DNA from: Gordonibacter urolithinfaciens
GTDB lineage: Bacteria > Actinomycetota > Coriobacteriia > Coriobacteriales > Eggerthellaceae
Direction: 5' to 3'
Assembly: GCF_900199375.1 (NCBI RefSeq)
Contig: NZ_LT900217.1
Location: 62,001 to 126,000 of the forward strand
Length of the DNA: 64,000 nt
Shown piece after piece: positions 28,716 to 37,554 of this stretch. Both the position numbers and the translations under genes were made by a program. How positions within the stretch are numbered: position 1 is the first letter of the stretch; the number at the start of each line of letters is the position of its first letter. Under the pieces are notes generated by a model. That model did no database searches, was not told the origin of the DNA, and worked only from the letters and a program-made list of their open reading frames with translations.

Positions 28716-29222
28716 ATGGCGAACATCAAAAGCCAGAAGAAGCGCATCATCACCAACGAGAAGTCCCGCATGCGCAACCGCGCGGTGAAGAGCGAGCTCA
28801 AGACCGCGACCCGCCGCGTGAAGGACGCCGTGGCCGCCGGCAACGGCGCCGAGGCCTACGCCGCCGCGCTCGCCGCCTGCCGTCTCATGGACCGTGCCGC
28901 CTCGAAGGGCGTCATCCACAAGAACCAGGCCGCGAACCGCAAGAGCGGCATCATGCTGCTCATCAAGGATGTCGTGACCGACGCCGACCGCGCCGCCTAC
29001 GTGAAGCCGGCCAAGAAGGAGCAGCAGAAGACCGGCTCCAAGAAGGCCGCGGCCAAGGCCGAGCGCCTGGCAGCCATGAAGGCCGCCTCCGACGAGAAGG
29101 CGAAGCGCCGCGAGAAGACGCTGAAGGAAGAGGCCGCCGCCCAGAAGCGCAAGGCCAAGGAAGCCGAGGAGGCCGCCAAGGCCGAGGCCGAGGCCGCCGC
29201 TGCCGAAGAGGCCGCCGAATAG
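28716..29222 (+). CDS. rpsT: 30S ribosomal protein S20 with long charged tail
   Basis: Residues 1-87 are a normal S20 ([18 protein letters not shown], and [18 protein letters not shown]). The protein then continues for about 80 residues of Lys/Ala/Glu-rich sequence ([37 protein letters not shown]) likely to form a long helix or coiled coil. Total 168 residues against the usual 85-90. GGAGG lies 10 bases before the ATG at 28716. The tail has the same GC-rich codon use as the body and ends just before a terminator, so it is not an assembly error. Its role is unknown. Confidence 0.95.
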   Translation: MANIKSQKKRIITNEKSRMRNRAVKSELKTATRRVKDAVAAGNGAEAYAAALAACRLMDRAASKGVIHKNQAANRKSGIMLLIKDVVTDADRAAYVKPAKKEQQKTGSKKAAAKAERLAAMKAASDEKAKRREKTLKEEAAAQKRKAKEAEEAAKAEAEAAAAEEAAE

Positions 29223-29268
29223 GCTCGATGCACCAGGATCGCCCGCGATCCGTCCGCATATCAAGGAA

Positions 29269-29300
29269 GAGGAAGCTCCCGGTGAAACGGGGGCTTCCTC
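29269..29300 (+). terminator. Terminator of rpsT
   Basis: A 12-bp stem GAGGAAGCTCCC/GGGGGCTTCCTC (one G-T pair) with an 8-base loop, followed by GGTATTT. It lies 46 bases past the rpsT stop in the convergent gap to holA. Confidence 0.65.
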
Positions 29301-29499
29301 GGTATTTGGGGATCGAAATCCCCGGTGCGTTCGCGGATGCGGGGCGGAACGGACGGCGGCCTTTTCCATGGCGCGGCGAAGCAGAGGGCTGGACGTCGGA
29401 TGGCGCGATTCGCGCGCCGCATGCGTCGCGAACCGGCACGGGCGCGCATCGCGAGTCACGCACGCCCTCCGCGCTCTTGAGGGATGCCGCGCGCCTTCC

Positions 29500-30477
29500 C
29501 TACCTCCCCGCCGTTACCTCCAGCACCCAGTCGAGGAAGGCGGCCTGCGCATCCGCGCCGCTCTTCATGGCGCGCTCGGTGTCGCGTGCCGAGACGATGG
29601 CATGGCGCAGCTCGGCGGCGGTGAAGCCGCGGGCCCAGGCGGCGTGGCTCTTGCAGCGCCAGTCGGGCATCTTGAGGGCGGCGGCCACGCCGCGCGGGTT
29701 GCCGCGGTCGGCCAGGGCGCGGGCGCACACGAGCTCGCGCAGGCGCGTCGTGCACATGGCCAGCAGGGCGTGGGGCGACACGGACTCCATGCGTCCCAGC
29801 AAAAGCAAGCACTTGCGGACGTCGCGGGCGGCGAATGCGTCCACGAACTCCCAGGGCTTTACTTCGGCCGTCCGCGCCACCAGCCCCATGATCTCATGCT
29901 CGTTCACCGCATCGGTCCCGCGGTGCGCCAGCGCGATCTTCTTGAGCTCGCTGTCCAGATGGACGGTGTTCTCGCCTACCAGATCCACCAGTGCGCGCGC
30001 AGCCCCCTCCGTGAGCGTGACGCCGTGGCCCACGGCCATGGCCCGCACCGTCTTCGGCAGCTCGTTGCGCTTGAGCGGGGCGCAGTCGATGACGGCCGTC
30101 TTGCCGTGGGCGGCCACGGCCTTGTGCAGGCGCGTGTTCTTCGCCAGCTTCTCGGCAACGAGAGCGAGCACGGTGGACTCGCTCGGCGATGACAGGTACG
30201 ACACGAGGGCCTCGGCGTCCGCCTTCTTCAGCTTGTCGGCCCCGCGCACCTCCACGAGGCGCACGGAGCTGGCGAACGGCACGGTGTTGCAGGCCGCCAC
30301 GATGTCGCCGCCGAGGGCAGTCTCTCCATTGAACTCGTCGGCATTGAACGACAGATCGCCCAGCGCGGCCAGGCGGGCGCGCAGGCGCTTCATCACGGTG
30401 TCGCGCTTGAGCGCGTCCTCCCCCACGATTAGGTAGACGGGCAAAAGCGGCGCTTCTTGTTTCTTGTTCGTCGGCAT
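29500..30477 (-). CDS. holA: DNA polymerase III delta subunit
   Basis: Clamp-loader subunit of 325 residues. N-terminal VYLIVGEDALKRDTVM corresponds to the AAA+ core. FASSVRLVEVRGADKLKK, KKIALAH and the C-terminal collar helices follow. The ATG at 30477 is 10 bp past comEC, the usual comEC-holA order. In-frame ATGs at 30486 and 30540 overlap comEC without homology. Confidence 0.92.
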   Translation of the reverse strand: MPTNKKQEAPLLPVYLIVGEDALKRDTVMKRLRARLAALGDLSFNADEFNGETALGGDIVAACNTVPFASSVRLVEVRGADKLKKADAEALVSYLSSPSESTVLALVAEKLAKNTRLHKAVAAHGKTAVIDCAPLKRNELPKTVRAMAVGHGVTLTEGAARALVDLVGENTVHLDSELKKIALAHRGTDAVNEHEIMGLVARTAEVKPWEFVDAFAARDVRKCLLLLGRMESVSPHALLAMCTTRLRELVCARALADRGNPRGVAAALKMPDWRCKSHAAWARGFTAAELRHAIVSARDTERAMKSGADAQAAFLDWVLEVTAGR

Positions 30478-30487
30478 GCCCCGCATT

Positions 30488-32827
30488 CTACCGCAGCGCC
30501 GCGACCGCGATGCCCTGCGCGGTGGATTTGCATGAAACATCCCCCGCCTCGTCGGTACGCCACACCTGCGCCCCGGCGTCGGCCAACTCCCTCAGCGTCT
30601 TGTCGGCGGGATGGCCGTAGCGGTTCCCCGCCCCCACGCTCACCAGCGCGATGCGCGGGGAGAGCGCGGCTGCCAGCTCCGGCGTGAGCGCGTTCTTCGA
30701 GCCGTGGTGGCCTACCTTGAGCACGTCCACGCGGCCGACGAGGCCCTGCCCCTCCAAAGCGGCCAGCTGCTCGTGCTCCGCGTCGCCGGCGAAGAGCGCC
30801 GTCCAGTCGGGCGCCCCGTCGCCGTCGGCGCCGGCGCGCGCCAGCAGGCACAGGCTGTCGGCGTTGCCGCCCTCGTCGGCGAAGCGGGCGGGCCACACCA
30901 CCTCGAGGTCGAAGGCACCCACGCGCAGGCCGTCGCCCTGCGCGAGCCCCTGGACGGCCCCTTCTCCCACAAGCGTCGCCGCATCGCCGCGCAGGCGAGC
31001 GCAGGCATCGCAGGAGCAGGCGAGCGCATCGGCGGCCACGAGCACGCGATCGACCTGCACCACGCCCTTGAGGGAGGCGAGCGCGCCCATATGGTCGTCG
31101 TCGCCGTGAGTGACCACCACGGCATCCAGGCGGAACACGGCATGTCGCGCGAGCGCCTCGCGCAGAAGGCGCTCCTGGTTGCCCGTGTCAACGAGCACGG
31201 CGGCCCCGCCGCTGCGGACGACGAACGCATCGCCCTGCCCCACATCGAGCATGACGATCTCGTCGCCGGCGAGCCGCGGGACGACGACCACGAACGCGAG
31301 GGCGGCCGCCAGCGCGCCCGCGGCGGCGAGCGCGGCGGCGCGCGGGCTCGGCGCGGGCCAGAGCACCCAGAGCACGGCAGCCAGGACGGCCGCGCCGGCA
31401 AGGGCCGGCACGATGGGCAGGTCGACGGGCACGCTCGCGCAGGGCAGCGACGCACAGGCGCGGGCGGCGGCGCAGAGCGCCTCGGAGGCGAGCGCAGCGA
31501 GCGCCAGCAGGGAGGCGCCGGCCGGCGGCGCGGCCAGGGACGCGACCGCGCCAACGAGCCCGCCGGCGCAGGCGAGCGGAAAGAGGGGCGCCGCCAGCAC
31601 GTTCGCCAGCGGGGAGACGAGCGGCGCCTGCGAGAACAAGGCGGCCGACAGCGGCTGCGCGAGCACGCTCGAGGCGGCCGTGAGCGCGAGGGCCTCGGCA
31701 GCGAAGCGCGGCAGGCGCGGCGCCAGGCGGCCGATCCAGGCGGAGGCGAGCCCCGCGAACAGCACGATGCCCAGCGTGGAGAGCACCGAGAGCGCGAACG
31801 ACGCCGAGAGCGCGGCTGCAGGGCAGGCGGCCACGACGCCGGCGATGCACAGGCCCACAGAGTTCAGGCTGGCCGGACGCCGCCGCGCGAAGAACGACGT
31901 CGTGCCCGCGAGCGTCATGAGCGCCGCGCGAACGGCCGATATCGGCATGGCCGACAGCACGAGGTAGCATCCGAGAAGCGCCGCCTGCACGCCCACGGCC
32001 ACGCCGCGCGGCGCACGCAGCGCTTTGAGCGCGGCGCCGGCGAACGCGCACACCATGACGAGATGGGCGCCCGACACCGCCACGAGATGCGCGAGCCCGG
32101 AGGTCTTGAAGGCGGCGTAGACGTCCCCTTCGTCCAAGGCGCCGCGCGCGCCGCAGACGAGCGCCTGCAGCACGGCGCCGCCGTCGCCGTCCAGACGGCC
32201 GATAGCCTCCAGGGCGCGCGCCCTGACGCCCAGCAGCGCCCCGAACGCATCGTGGCGCTCGACCAGGAAAGCCTGGCGGACGGTCGCGACGGCAGCGATG
32301 CCGCGTTGCCAGCACCAGGCTTCCGAGCGCTCGCCGGGAGCGGCCAGCGACGCATCTGCCTCGAACACGTCGCCGTAGCGCGGCACGTCCGCACCGTCGG
32401 CGAAGCGCAGCCGCACGTCCACCGATCGCCCCGACGCCAGACGCGTGCGCGCGACGCACTGGGCTCCGTAGAGGCCCGCATCCGCATCCTCCACCGCCTC
32501 GAAGCGCAACCGCGCCGGCGCCTCGCCGGCAGCCTCCTGCCAGGCGACATGCAAGGACGCCCCGGCCCCGCAGCCGCACGCGGCTCCGATGAGCACGCCC
32601 AGCAGGGCGCACCGCGCGAGCGTGCCGCGCCTGCAGCGCAGCAGCGCGACGGCGGCAAGCGCCGCAGCTGCGAGCGTCGAGGCGCCCACGGCGACGCACG
32701 CGCCCGCCCCCCAGGACTGCGCGGCGGAGTACACGGCGGCGCAGGACGCCCAAAGGCCCAAGCCGCACGCGAGCACCGGAGGCAGGGCCGGACGCGGGGG
32801 CAGCGGAGGCGCGGGGCGCGGCGACAT
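30488..32827 (-). CDS. comEC: ComEC/Rec2 competence channel protein
   Basis: 779-residue polytopic membrane protein that forms the DNA-uptake channel. A DUF4131-like N-terminus, the Competence domain with many membrane helices (VSGAHLVMVCAFAGAALKAL), and a C-terminal metallo-beta-lactamase domain (VVVTHGDDDHMGAL, KVGHHGSKNA) are all present. It lies 3 bp behind comEA and is followed by holA. No ComEA-type pilus genes are in the window. Confidence 0.93.
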   Translation of the reverse strand: MSPRPAPPLPPRPALPPVLACGLGLWASCAAVYSAAQSWGAGACVAVGASTLAAAALAAVALLRCRRGTLARCALLGVLIGAACGCGAGASLHVAWQEAAGEAPARLRFEAVEDADAGLYGAQCVARTRLASGRSVDVRLRFADGADVPRYGDVFEADASLAAPGERSEAWCWQRGIAAVATVRQAFLVERHDAFGALLGVRARALEAIGRLDGDGGAVLQALVCGARGALDEGDVYAAFKTSGLAHLVAVSGAHLVMVCAFAGAALKALRAPRGVAVGVQAALLGCYLVLSAMPISAVRAALMTLAGTTSFFARRRPASLNSVGLCIAGVVAACPAAALSASFALSVLSTLGIVLFAGLASAWIGRLAPRLPRFAAEALALTAASSVLAQPLSAALFSQAPLVSPLANVLAAPLFPLACAGGLVGAVASLAAPPAGASLLALAALASEALCAAARACASLPCASVPVDLPIVPALAGAAVLAAVLWVLWPAPSPRAAALAAAGALAAALAFVVVVPRLAGDEIVMLDVGQGDAFVVRSGGAAVLVDTGNQERLLREALARHAVFRLDAVVVTHGDDDHMGALASLKGVVQVDRVLVAADALACSCDACARLRGDAATLVGEGAVQGLAQGDGLRVGAFDLEVVWPARFADEGGNADSLCLLARAGADGDGAPDWTALFAGDAEHEQLAALEGQGLVGRVDVLKVGHHGSKNALTPELAAALSPRIALVSVGAGNRYGHPADKTLRELADAGAQVWRTDEAGDVSCKSTAQGIAVAALR

Positions 32828-32830
32828 GGG

Positions 32831-33541
32831 TCAGCCGACACAGATCGCGTCCGCGAGCGCCGCGAACTTCTTGTCGCCGATGCCGGAGACGCGCTTCAGG
32901 TCCTCGACCGTCTTGAAGGGGCCGTTGGCCTCGCGGTCGGCGACGATCTTCTCTGCCGTGGAGGCGCCCACGCCGGGGAGCGTGTCCAGCTGGGCGGCCG
33001 AGGCGGTGTTGATGTTGACCTTCCCGCTCGCGCCGCCGGTCGGAGCGGAGGCGCCCGCGCCCGCCGACACGCCGCCCACCCCCGCCGACGCTGCCTCCTG
33101 CGCGGCGATGTCCGCCTCGCTCGGCACGACCACCTGCTCGCCGTCGGACACGGTGCGCGCCAGATTGAGCGCGTCGCGCGCCGCCCCCTCGGCGAAGCCG
33201 CCCGCGGCCTCCACGGCGTCGAGCACCCGCGCGCCCTCGGCCAGGTCGTACACGCCGGGCGCGGCCACCGCGCCGCCCACGTGCACGCGCAGAGGCGCGG
33301 GAGCGGCCTGCGGAGCGCCCGCTTCGGCCGCAGCATCGGCATCCCCGTCGCCGGCCGCCTGCTCCGCACCGCCCGGCTGCACGACCGCGAAGCCCTCCGA
33401 CGACGCGGCGTCGAGCAGCAGCTTGCCAGCGCAGGCCATGACGACGATGGCCACGGCCGTCACGCCCACCAGCACGGGCAGGCGCGCGCCCGACAGGTGC
33501 AGCCGCGCCCGCCACGACTGCGCGCTCCGCTGGAACGACAT
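32831..33541 (-). CDS. comEA: ComEA-like DNA receptor
   Basis: 236 residues. N-terminal membrane anchor (VGVTAVAIVVMACAGKLLL), SLBB domain (LRVHVGGAVAAPGVYDL) and a C-terminal helix-hairpin-helix (NINTASAAQLDTLPGVG, VSGIGDKKFAALAD) that binds double-stranded DNA. An Ala/Gly-rich linker separates the last two. It heads comEA-comEC-holA. Confidence 0.93.
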   Translation of the reverse strand: MSFQRSAQSWRARLHLSGARLPVLVGVTAVAIVVMACAGKLLLDAASSEGFAVVQPGGAEQAAGDGDADAAAEAGAPQAAPAPLRVHVGGAVAAPGVYDLAEGARVLDAVEAAGGFAEGAARDALNLARTVSDGEQVVVPSEADIAAQEAASAGVGGVSAGAGASAPTGGASGKVNINTASAAQLDTLPGVGASTAEKIVADREANGPFKTVEDLKRVSGIGDKKFAALADAICVG

Positions 33542-33923
33542 GACCCCTCCCTTCCTCGACCGGATGCGAGCAGGAAGGGGCCGCCCGAGTTAGACGGCGG
33601 CGCCCTTCGCCCGCCTTTCGATCATAGCGCCGCGACCTTGCACGGGAACCGTCGGAAGCACCATGCGGGGTTGACGCGGATCTTATGCCGATCCAGCACG
33701 GCAACCGGCAGAAGCTTGCACGTTTCCAACGCAGATGCAGCAAAAAGGAGGGATAAATTCGGAAGGGGTGAAATCGATCGCCTTAGGGCGTCGTCCGGAC
33801 ATGGCAAAGCGGGGCGCCCGGCGCCTGACCGTTCAGAATGCGCGGAAAGGGGATTCCGGAAGGAACCGACGGAAAGCCGTCACCGAAAAGCCACAGCCTC
33901 CTCCTCGATACCCGCCCTCTGCG
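33542..33923. other. 382-bp gap between thiI and comEA
   Basis: No ORF with coding character. Small hairpins only (for example GACGG-AAAG-CCGTC near 33869) and a minus-strand TATGAT near 33622-33627 that could serve comEA. No mobile-element trace recognised. Confidence 0.4.
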
Positions 33924-35183
33924 TCAGGCGCGCGCAGGATCCCCGGTGCCCCCTTGCCTCGCGCCGGCCGCGTCTCGACGGGCCCTCGGCTTGTAGGCGG
34001 GACAGGCGTAGTCGCGCACCTCGGCGGCTTCCACCAGCTCGGCCACCCAGCGCTCCACGGGCAGCGCGGCCTCGGCCTCGCGCACAACCGGGAGCTTCGC
34101 ATGGGTCTCGGGGCTGCGGGGCATGAACAGCGTGCAGCAGTCGGGCGCGTCCTGCGACGATATCTCGTAGGAGCCCAGGCGCTGCGCCTCGCCGATGATC
34201 TCCAGCTTGTCCGTGCCGATGAGCGGGCGGAACACGGGCAGGTCCACCGCGTCGTCCGTGGCGCGGATGTTGTCGAGCGTCTGCGATGCCACCTGCCCCA
34301 GGCTCTCCCCCGTCACGAGCGCCCCGGCGCGCTCACGCGCGGCCAGCGCCTCGGCCACCTTGAACATGAGGCGGCGGTACATGATGACGCGCAGCTCGGG
34401 CGGCACCGTGAGCGCTATCTCGCGCTGGTAGTCGCCGAACGGCACCGTGTAGACGCGCGCGATGCAGCCCGTGCGCTCCAGCACGCGCGCGATGTCGTCC
34501 ACCAAATACTCGCTCGCATCCGAGGTCTGCGGGCGCCCGGAGAAGTGCACGCCGATGCATACCGCGCCGCGACGCGCCAGCTTCCACGTGGCCACCGGCG
34601 AGTCGATGCCGCTCGACAGCAGGCACACCACCTTGCCCGAGCTGCCCACCGGCAGCCCTCCGACGCCCGGCACGGAGCGCGCGTAGACGTACGACGCGTT
34701 CTGCACGACCTCGACCCCCACCGTGACGTCGGGGTTCTTCATGCGCACGCCCTTGTCGGGATACGCCTCGCACAGCGCGCCGCCGATGATCTTGTTCATC
34801 TCCATCGACCCGGTGGCGAAGTCCGTATGGTTGCGCCGCGCCGCCACCTTGAACGTGGAGAACTCGCCCGCCTCCGAGAGCGCGAGCACGGCCGCGCGGG
34901 CCATCTCGTCCAGGTCGCGCTCGCACTTGAAGCCGCTCGACACGCGTGCCACGCCCGGCACGCGCCCCGCGACCTCGGACGCCGCGACGGCCGTGTCCCA
35001 GTCGGTGCCCTCGCGCAGGAACACGCACAGCCTCCCCGAGATGCGATGGATCGTGACCACGGGGAACGGCGCGAGCAGCGCCTCGAGGTTCTTCAGAAGC
35101 CGCGTCTCGAACGAGGCGCGGTTGTGCCCCTTGAGGCCGATCTCGTGGTAGTGGACGAGGATGATGCGTTGGAAGTCAGTCAT
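33924..35183 (-). CDS. thiI: tRNA 4-thiouridine synthase ThiI
   Basis: Sulfur transfer enzyme for tRNA s4U and the thiazole of thiamine. An N-terminal ferredoxin-like plus THUMP domain (about 1-165) is followed by the PP-loop SSGIDS at 190-195 and the C-terminal DAPDCCTLFMP region. It has no rhodanese domain, so it is the short B. subtilis/archaeal form (419 residues), which needs a separate sulfur donor. Confidence 0.95.
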   Translation of the reverse strand: MTDFQRIILVHYHEIGLKGHNRASFETRLLKNLEALLAPFPVVTIHRISGRLCVFLREGTDWDTAVAASEVAGRVPGVARVSSGFKCERDLDEMARAAVLALSEAGEFSTFKVAARRNHTDFATGSMEMNKIIGGALCEAYPDKGVRMKNPDVTVGVEVVQNASYVYARSVPGVGGLPVGSSGKVVCLLSSGIDSPVATWKLARRGAVCIGVHFSGRPQTSDASEYLVDDIARVLERTGCIARVYTVPFGDYQREIALTVPPELRVIMYRRLMFKVAEALAARERAGALVTGESLGQVASQTLDNIRATDDAVDLPVFRPLIGTDKLEIIGEAQRLGSYEISSQDAPDCCTLFMPRSPETHAKLPVVREAEAALPVERWVAELVEAAEVRDYACPAYKPRARRDAAGARQGGTGDPARA

Positions 35184-35303
35184 GGGAGTCCCCCGGGTTC
35201 GCAGGTTCGAACGGTTCGCGCGAGCGCAGACGCCGCGCGTGCAGGTCGCCCGATTCGCGCGAAGCGCGAAAACAAGCGCGCCGGTTGGCGTAGTAAGTCA
35301 GCG

Positions 35304-35405
35304 AAAAGCCCTGAGGTATTCGGAATTGCCGCGTTGCGCGGCCGAGCGTGCTTCCGCACGTGAGGGCAAGCGCAAAAGCGGCAAGGCCGGATGCCTCAGG
35401 GCTTT
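35304..35405. repeat. Long imperfect stem bounded by 12-bp inverted repeat
   Basis: AAAGCCCTGAGG (35305-35316) and CCTCAGGGCTTT (35394-35405) are exact reverse complements. Inside, TTGCCGC/GCGGCAA gives a second pairing. It fills the rpoZ-thiI gap and may be the mihF-gmk-rpoZ terminator, or a third member of the long-palindrome elements at 18295 and 25189. Confidence 0.55.
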
Positions 35406-35447
35406 GCGGCGTCGACGCGTTCCGCCGGCCGGTAGGCCGGCGGAACC

Positions 35448-35708
35448 CTAATGGTTCTTGATGTCGATGGAGTTCGGGTCGTACGAAACTTCGCCGCGGG
35501 CGATCTCGTTGAACGCGAGCGACAGCGGCTTCTTGTCGGCCGCGCGGGCGATCTCGACCGCCGTCTGCAGCTGGATGGCGCGATCGCGCTGGCCGCGCAT
35601 CATGTCGTTGATGTCGTGCGCACGCTTCGAAGCGAGGGCGCACAGCAGGAAGCGGTCGTTGTCGGTCCTGTCCAGCAGTACGTCGATCTTGGGTTCGATG
35701 ATACTCAT
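35448..35708 (-). CDS. rpoZ: RNA polymerase omega subunit
   Basis: 86 residues. DVLLDRTDNDRFLLCALASKRAHDIND is the omega core (ALASKRA), which aids assembly of beta-prime. The ATG at 35708 is 7 bp past gmk. Third gene of mihF-gmk-rpoZ. Confidence 0.95.
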   Translation of the reverse strand: MSIIEPKIDVLLDRTDNDRFLLCALASKRAHDINDMMRGQRDRAIQLQTAVEIARAADKKPLSLAFNEIARGEVSYDPNSIDIKNH

Positions 35709-35715
35709 AGAGCGT

Positions 35716-36288
35716 TTAACCTCGTGCTTTCTCGGCTTGCTCGTTGACGTAGCGCACCAGGGCATCGGTCGCTTCGTCAAGGTTGTCGTTTACCAGCCGC
35801 ATATCATACTCCATTTTGTGCGAAAGCTCCACCTCGGCCGCCTTCATGCGCGCCTCGATCACCTCGTCGCCCTCGGTGCCGCGTCCACGCAGGCGCTCCT
35901 CGAGCACCCGAAGCGACGGCGGCTCGATGAACACGAGACGGGCAGCGGGCATCTTCTCGCGCACCTGGAAGGCGCCCTGCACGTCGATCTCGAGGACGAC
36001 CTGCTCTCCGCAGGCCATGTGCTCCTCGACGGTCGCGCGGGGCGTGCCGTAACGGTTGCCCGCGTAGGTCGCCCATTCCAAGAGCCCGTCGGTGTCCACG
36101 AGATCCTGGAACTCCTCGTCCGACGCGAATTGGTAATGGACGCCGTCCACCTCGCCCTCGCGCGGAGCGCGCGTCGTAACGGAACGCGACACCCAGGCAT
36201 CGGGCACCTCGCGCAACAGACGGGCCACCAGCGTGCCCTTGCCGGCACCTGATGGCCCAGAGATAACGAACAGATTACCGTGTCGCAT
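35716..36288 (-). CDS. gmk: Guanylate kinase
   Basis: 190 residues. P-loop SGPSGAGKGT at 10-19, SRSVTTRAPREGEVDGVHY (GMP binding) and the VVLEIDVQGA segment. Converts GMP to GDP. 7-bp spacers to mihF and rpoZ indicate one operon. Confidence 0.97.
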   Translation of the reverse strand: MRHGNLFVISGPSGAGKGTLVARLLREVPDAWVSRSVTTRAPREGEVDGVHYQFASDEEFQDLVDTDGLLEWATYAGNRYGTPRATVEEHMACGEQVVLEIDVQGAFQVREKMPAARLVFIEPPSLRVLEERLRGRGTEGDEVIEARMKAAEVELSHKMEYDMRLVNDNLDEATDALVRYVNEQAEKARG

Positions 36289-36295
36289 GCAGCGT

Positions 36296-36604
36296 TTAGC
36301 CCAAACGCTCCAGCAAAGCGGTCTGCTGGCGCTCGCCCAAACCGCGCAGGCGGCGGCTCTCGGCGATCTGCAGTTCCTTCATGATCTTCTCGGCTTTGGC
36401 CTTGCCGTAGCCCGGCATGGTCTCGATAAGCGTGGAAACCTTCATGCGGCCGACCACGGGATCGTTCTTCATCTCGAGAACCTTCGCCAAGGTGAGCTTG
36501 CCGCTCTTCAGCTCGTCACGAACCTCGGCGCGCTTGATGCGGGCCGCCTTCGCCTTCTCCAGAGCCGCCTGACGTTCTTCCGGGCTGAGTTGAGGAATAG
36601 CCAT
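36296..36604 (-). CDS. mihF: Actinobacterial integration host factor (mIHF)
   Basis: 102-residue nucleoid protein. An N-terminal helix (LSPEERQAALEKAKAARIKR) is followed by an S13-like helix-two-turn-helix with the VSTLIETMPGYGKAKAEKIM core. Unrelated to HU-type IHF; found in Actinobacteria upstream of gmk, as here. The ATG at 36604 has AAGGAGAG upstream. Confidence 0.94.
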   Translation of the reverse strand: MAIPQLSPEERQAALEKAKAARIKRAEVRDELKSGKLTLAKVLEMKNDPVVGRMKVSTLIETMPGYGKAKAEKIMKELQIAESRRLRGLGERQQTALLERLG

Positions 36605-36641
36605 CGTGTATCTCTCCTTCTTGTTCAAAAGCGATTCCGTG

Positions 36642-36676
36642 ATACTATCACGCCTTTGTCCGTCTTGCCTTGTCAA
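36642..36676 (-). promoter_or_regulatory. Promoter-like region of mihF operon
   Basis: Minus-strand consensus TTGACA (36676-36671) lies 23 bp from TAGTAT (36647-36642), too far for a standard pair; TGATAG gives a 20-bp spacer. The palindrome GTGATACTATCAC overlaps the -10 and could be an operator. Confidence 0.35.
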
Positions 36677-36828
36677 TCGCCGTAATTACAAAAAATTCCC
36701 GCGCGATGCCACACATTGTAGGAGCAGGCCCGTGCACCGGACCCGTTTCGTCGCACAACCGTTACGAACGGTCGCCTGCCGAGGTCGAACGGGGTAAACC
36801 GCTCCCCCGCCATCGTGCGCGAACGGCT

Positions 36829-37554
36829 CTACAGCTCGGCCGCGATGGCCTCGAAGGCGGCCGCCGGATCGTCGGCCTGCGTGATGGGGCGGCCCACCAC
36901 GATATGCGACGCGCCGTTGGCGAAGGCCTCGGCCGGCGTGGCCACGCGGCTCTGGTCGCCCTTCGCGCTGCCTGCAGGGCGCACGCCGGGCGTGACGATG
37001 TAGGCGTCCGGGCCCAGGATCTCGCGCAGGCGCGCTGCCTCCTGCGGCGAGGCCACCACGCCGGAGATGCCGGCGCGCTTGGCCTGCTCGGCGAGCACGA
37101 CCACCTGGTCGGCCATGGCGCGGGAAACGCCCGTCTCGGCCAGCGCCGCGTCGTTCATGCTGGTGAGCACCGTGATGCCGAGGGTGGCCGGCACGTCGTG
37201 GCCGTACTCGGCCGCCGCGCGCTCCGCGCCCTTCTGGGCGGCGGCCATCATGTCCACGCCGCCTACCGTGTGCATGGTGAGCATGTCGGCCCCGCTGCCG
37301 GCTGCGGCGAAGGCGGCGCCCTCCACCTGGTGCGGGATGTCGTGGAACTTGAGGTCGAGGAACACCTTGAAGCCGCGCTCCTTGAGCGCGTAGACGATGG
37401 CCGGGCCGTTCGCGTAGAACAGCGTCATGCCCACCTTCATCCACGTGGCCTTGCCCTGCAGCTGGTCGGCAAGGTCGAAGGCCTCCTCGATGCCGCAGTC
37501 GAGCGCCACGATCACGCGGTCGCGCGCGGGGACCTCCTCGAACGAATTCACCAT
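36829..37554 (-). CDS. pyrF: Orotidine 5'-phosphate decarboxylase
   Basis: Last step of UMP synthesis. VIVALDCG at the first strand, the catalytic DLKFHDIPHQV, and TPGVRPAGSAKGDQ/RVATPAEA phosphate loops. 241 residues from the ATG at 37554, which overlaps the pyrD end by 7 bases and has AGGAG seven bases upstream. Confidence 0.96.
   Translation of the reverse strand: MVNSFEEVPARDRVIVALDCGIEEAFDLADQLQGKATWMKVGMTLFYANGPAIVYALKERGFKVFLDLKFHDIPHQVEGAAFAAAGSGADMLTMHTVGGVDMMAAAQKGAERAAAEYGHDVPATLGITVLTSMNDAALAETGVSRAMADQVVVLAEQAKRAGISGVVASPQEAARLREILGPDAYIVTPGVRPAGSAKGDQSRVATPAEAFANGASHIVVGRPITQADDPAAAFEAIAAEL

Noticed and set aside
30611-34126. 1171-codon plus-strand open frame
   Set aside because: Antisense to comEC and comEA; Arg/Ala/Gly-rich translation without any motif.
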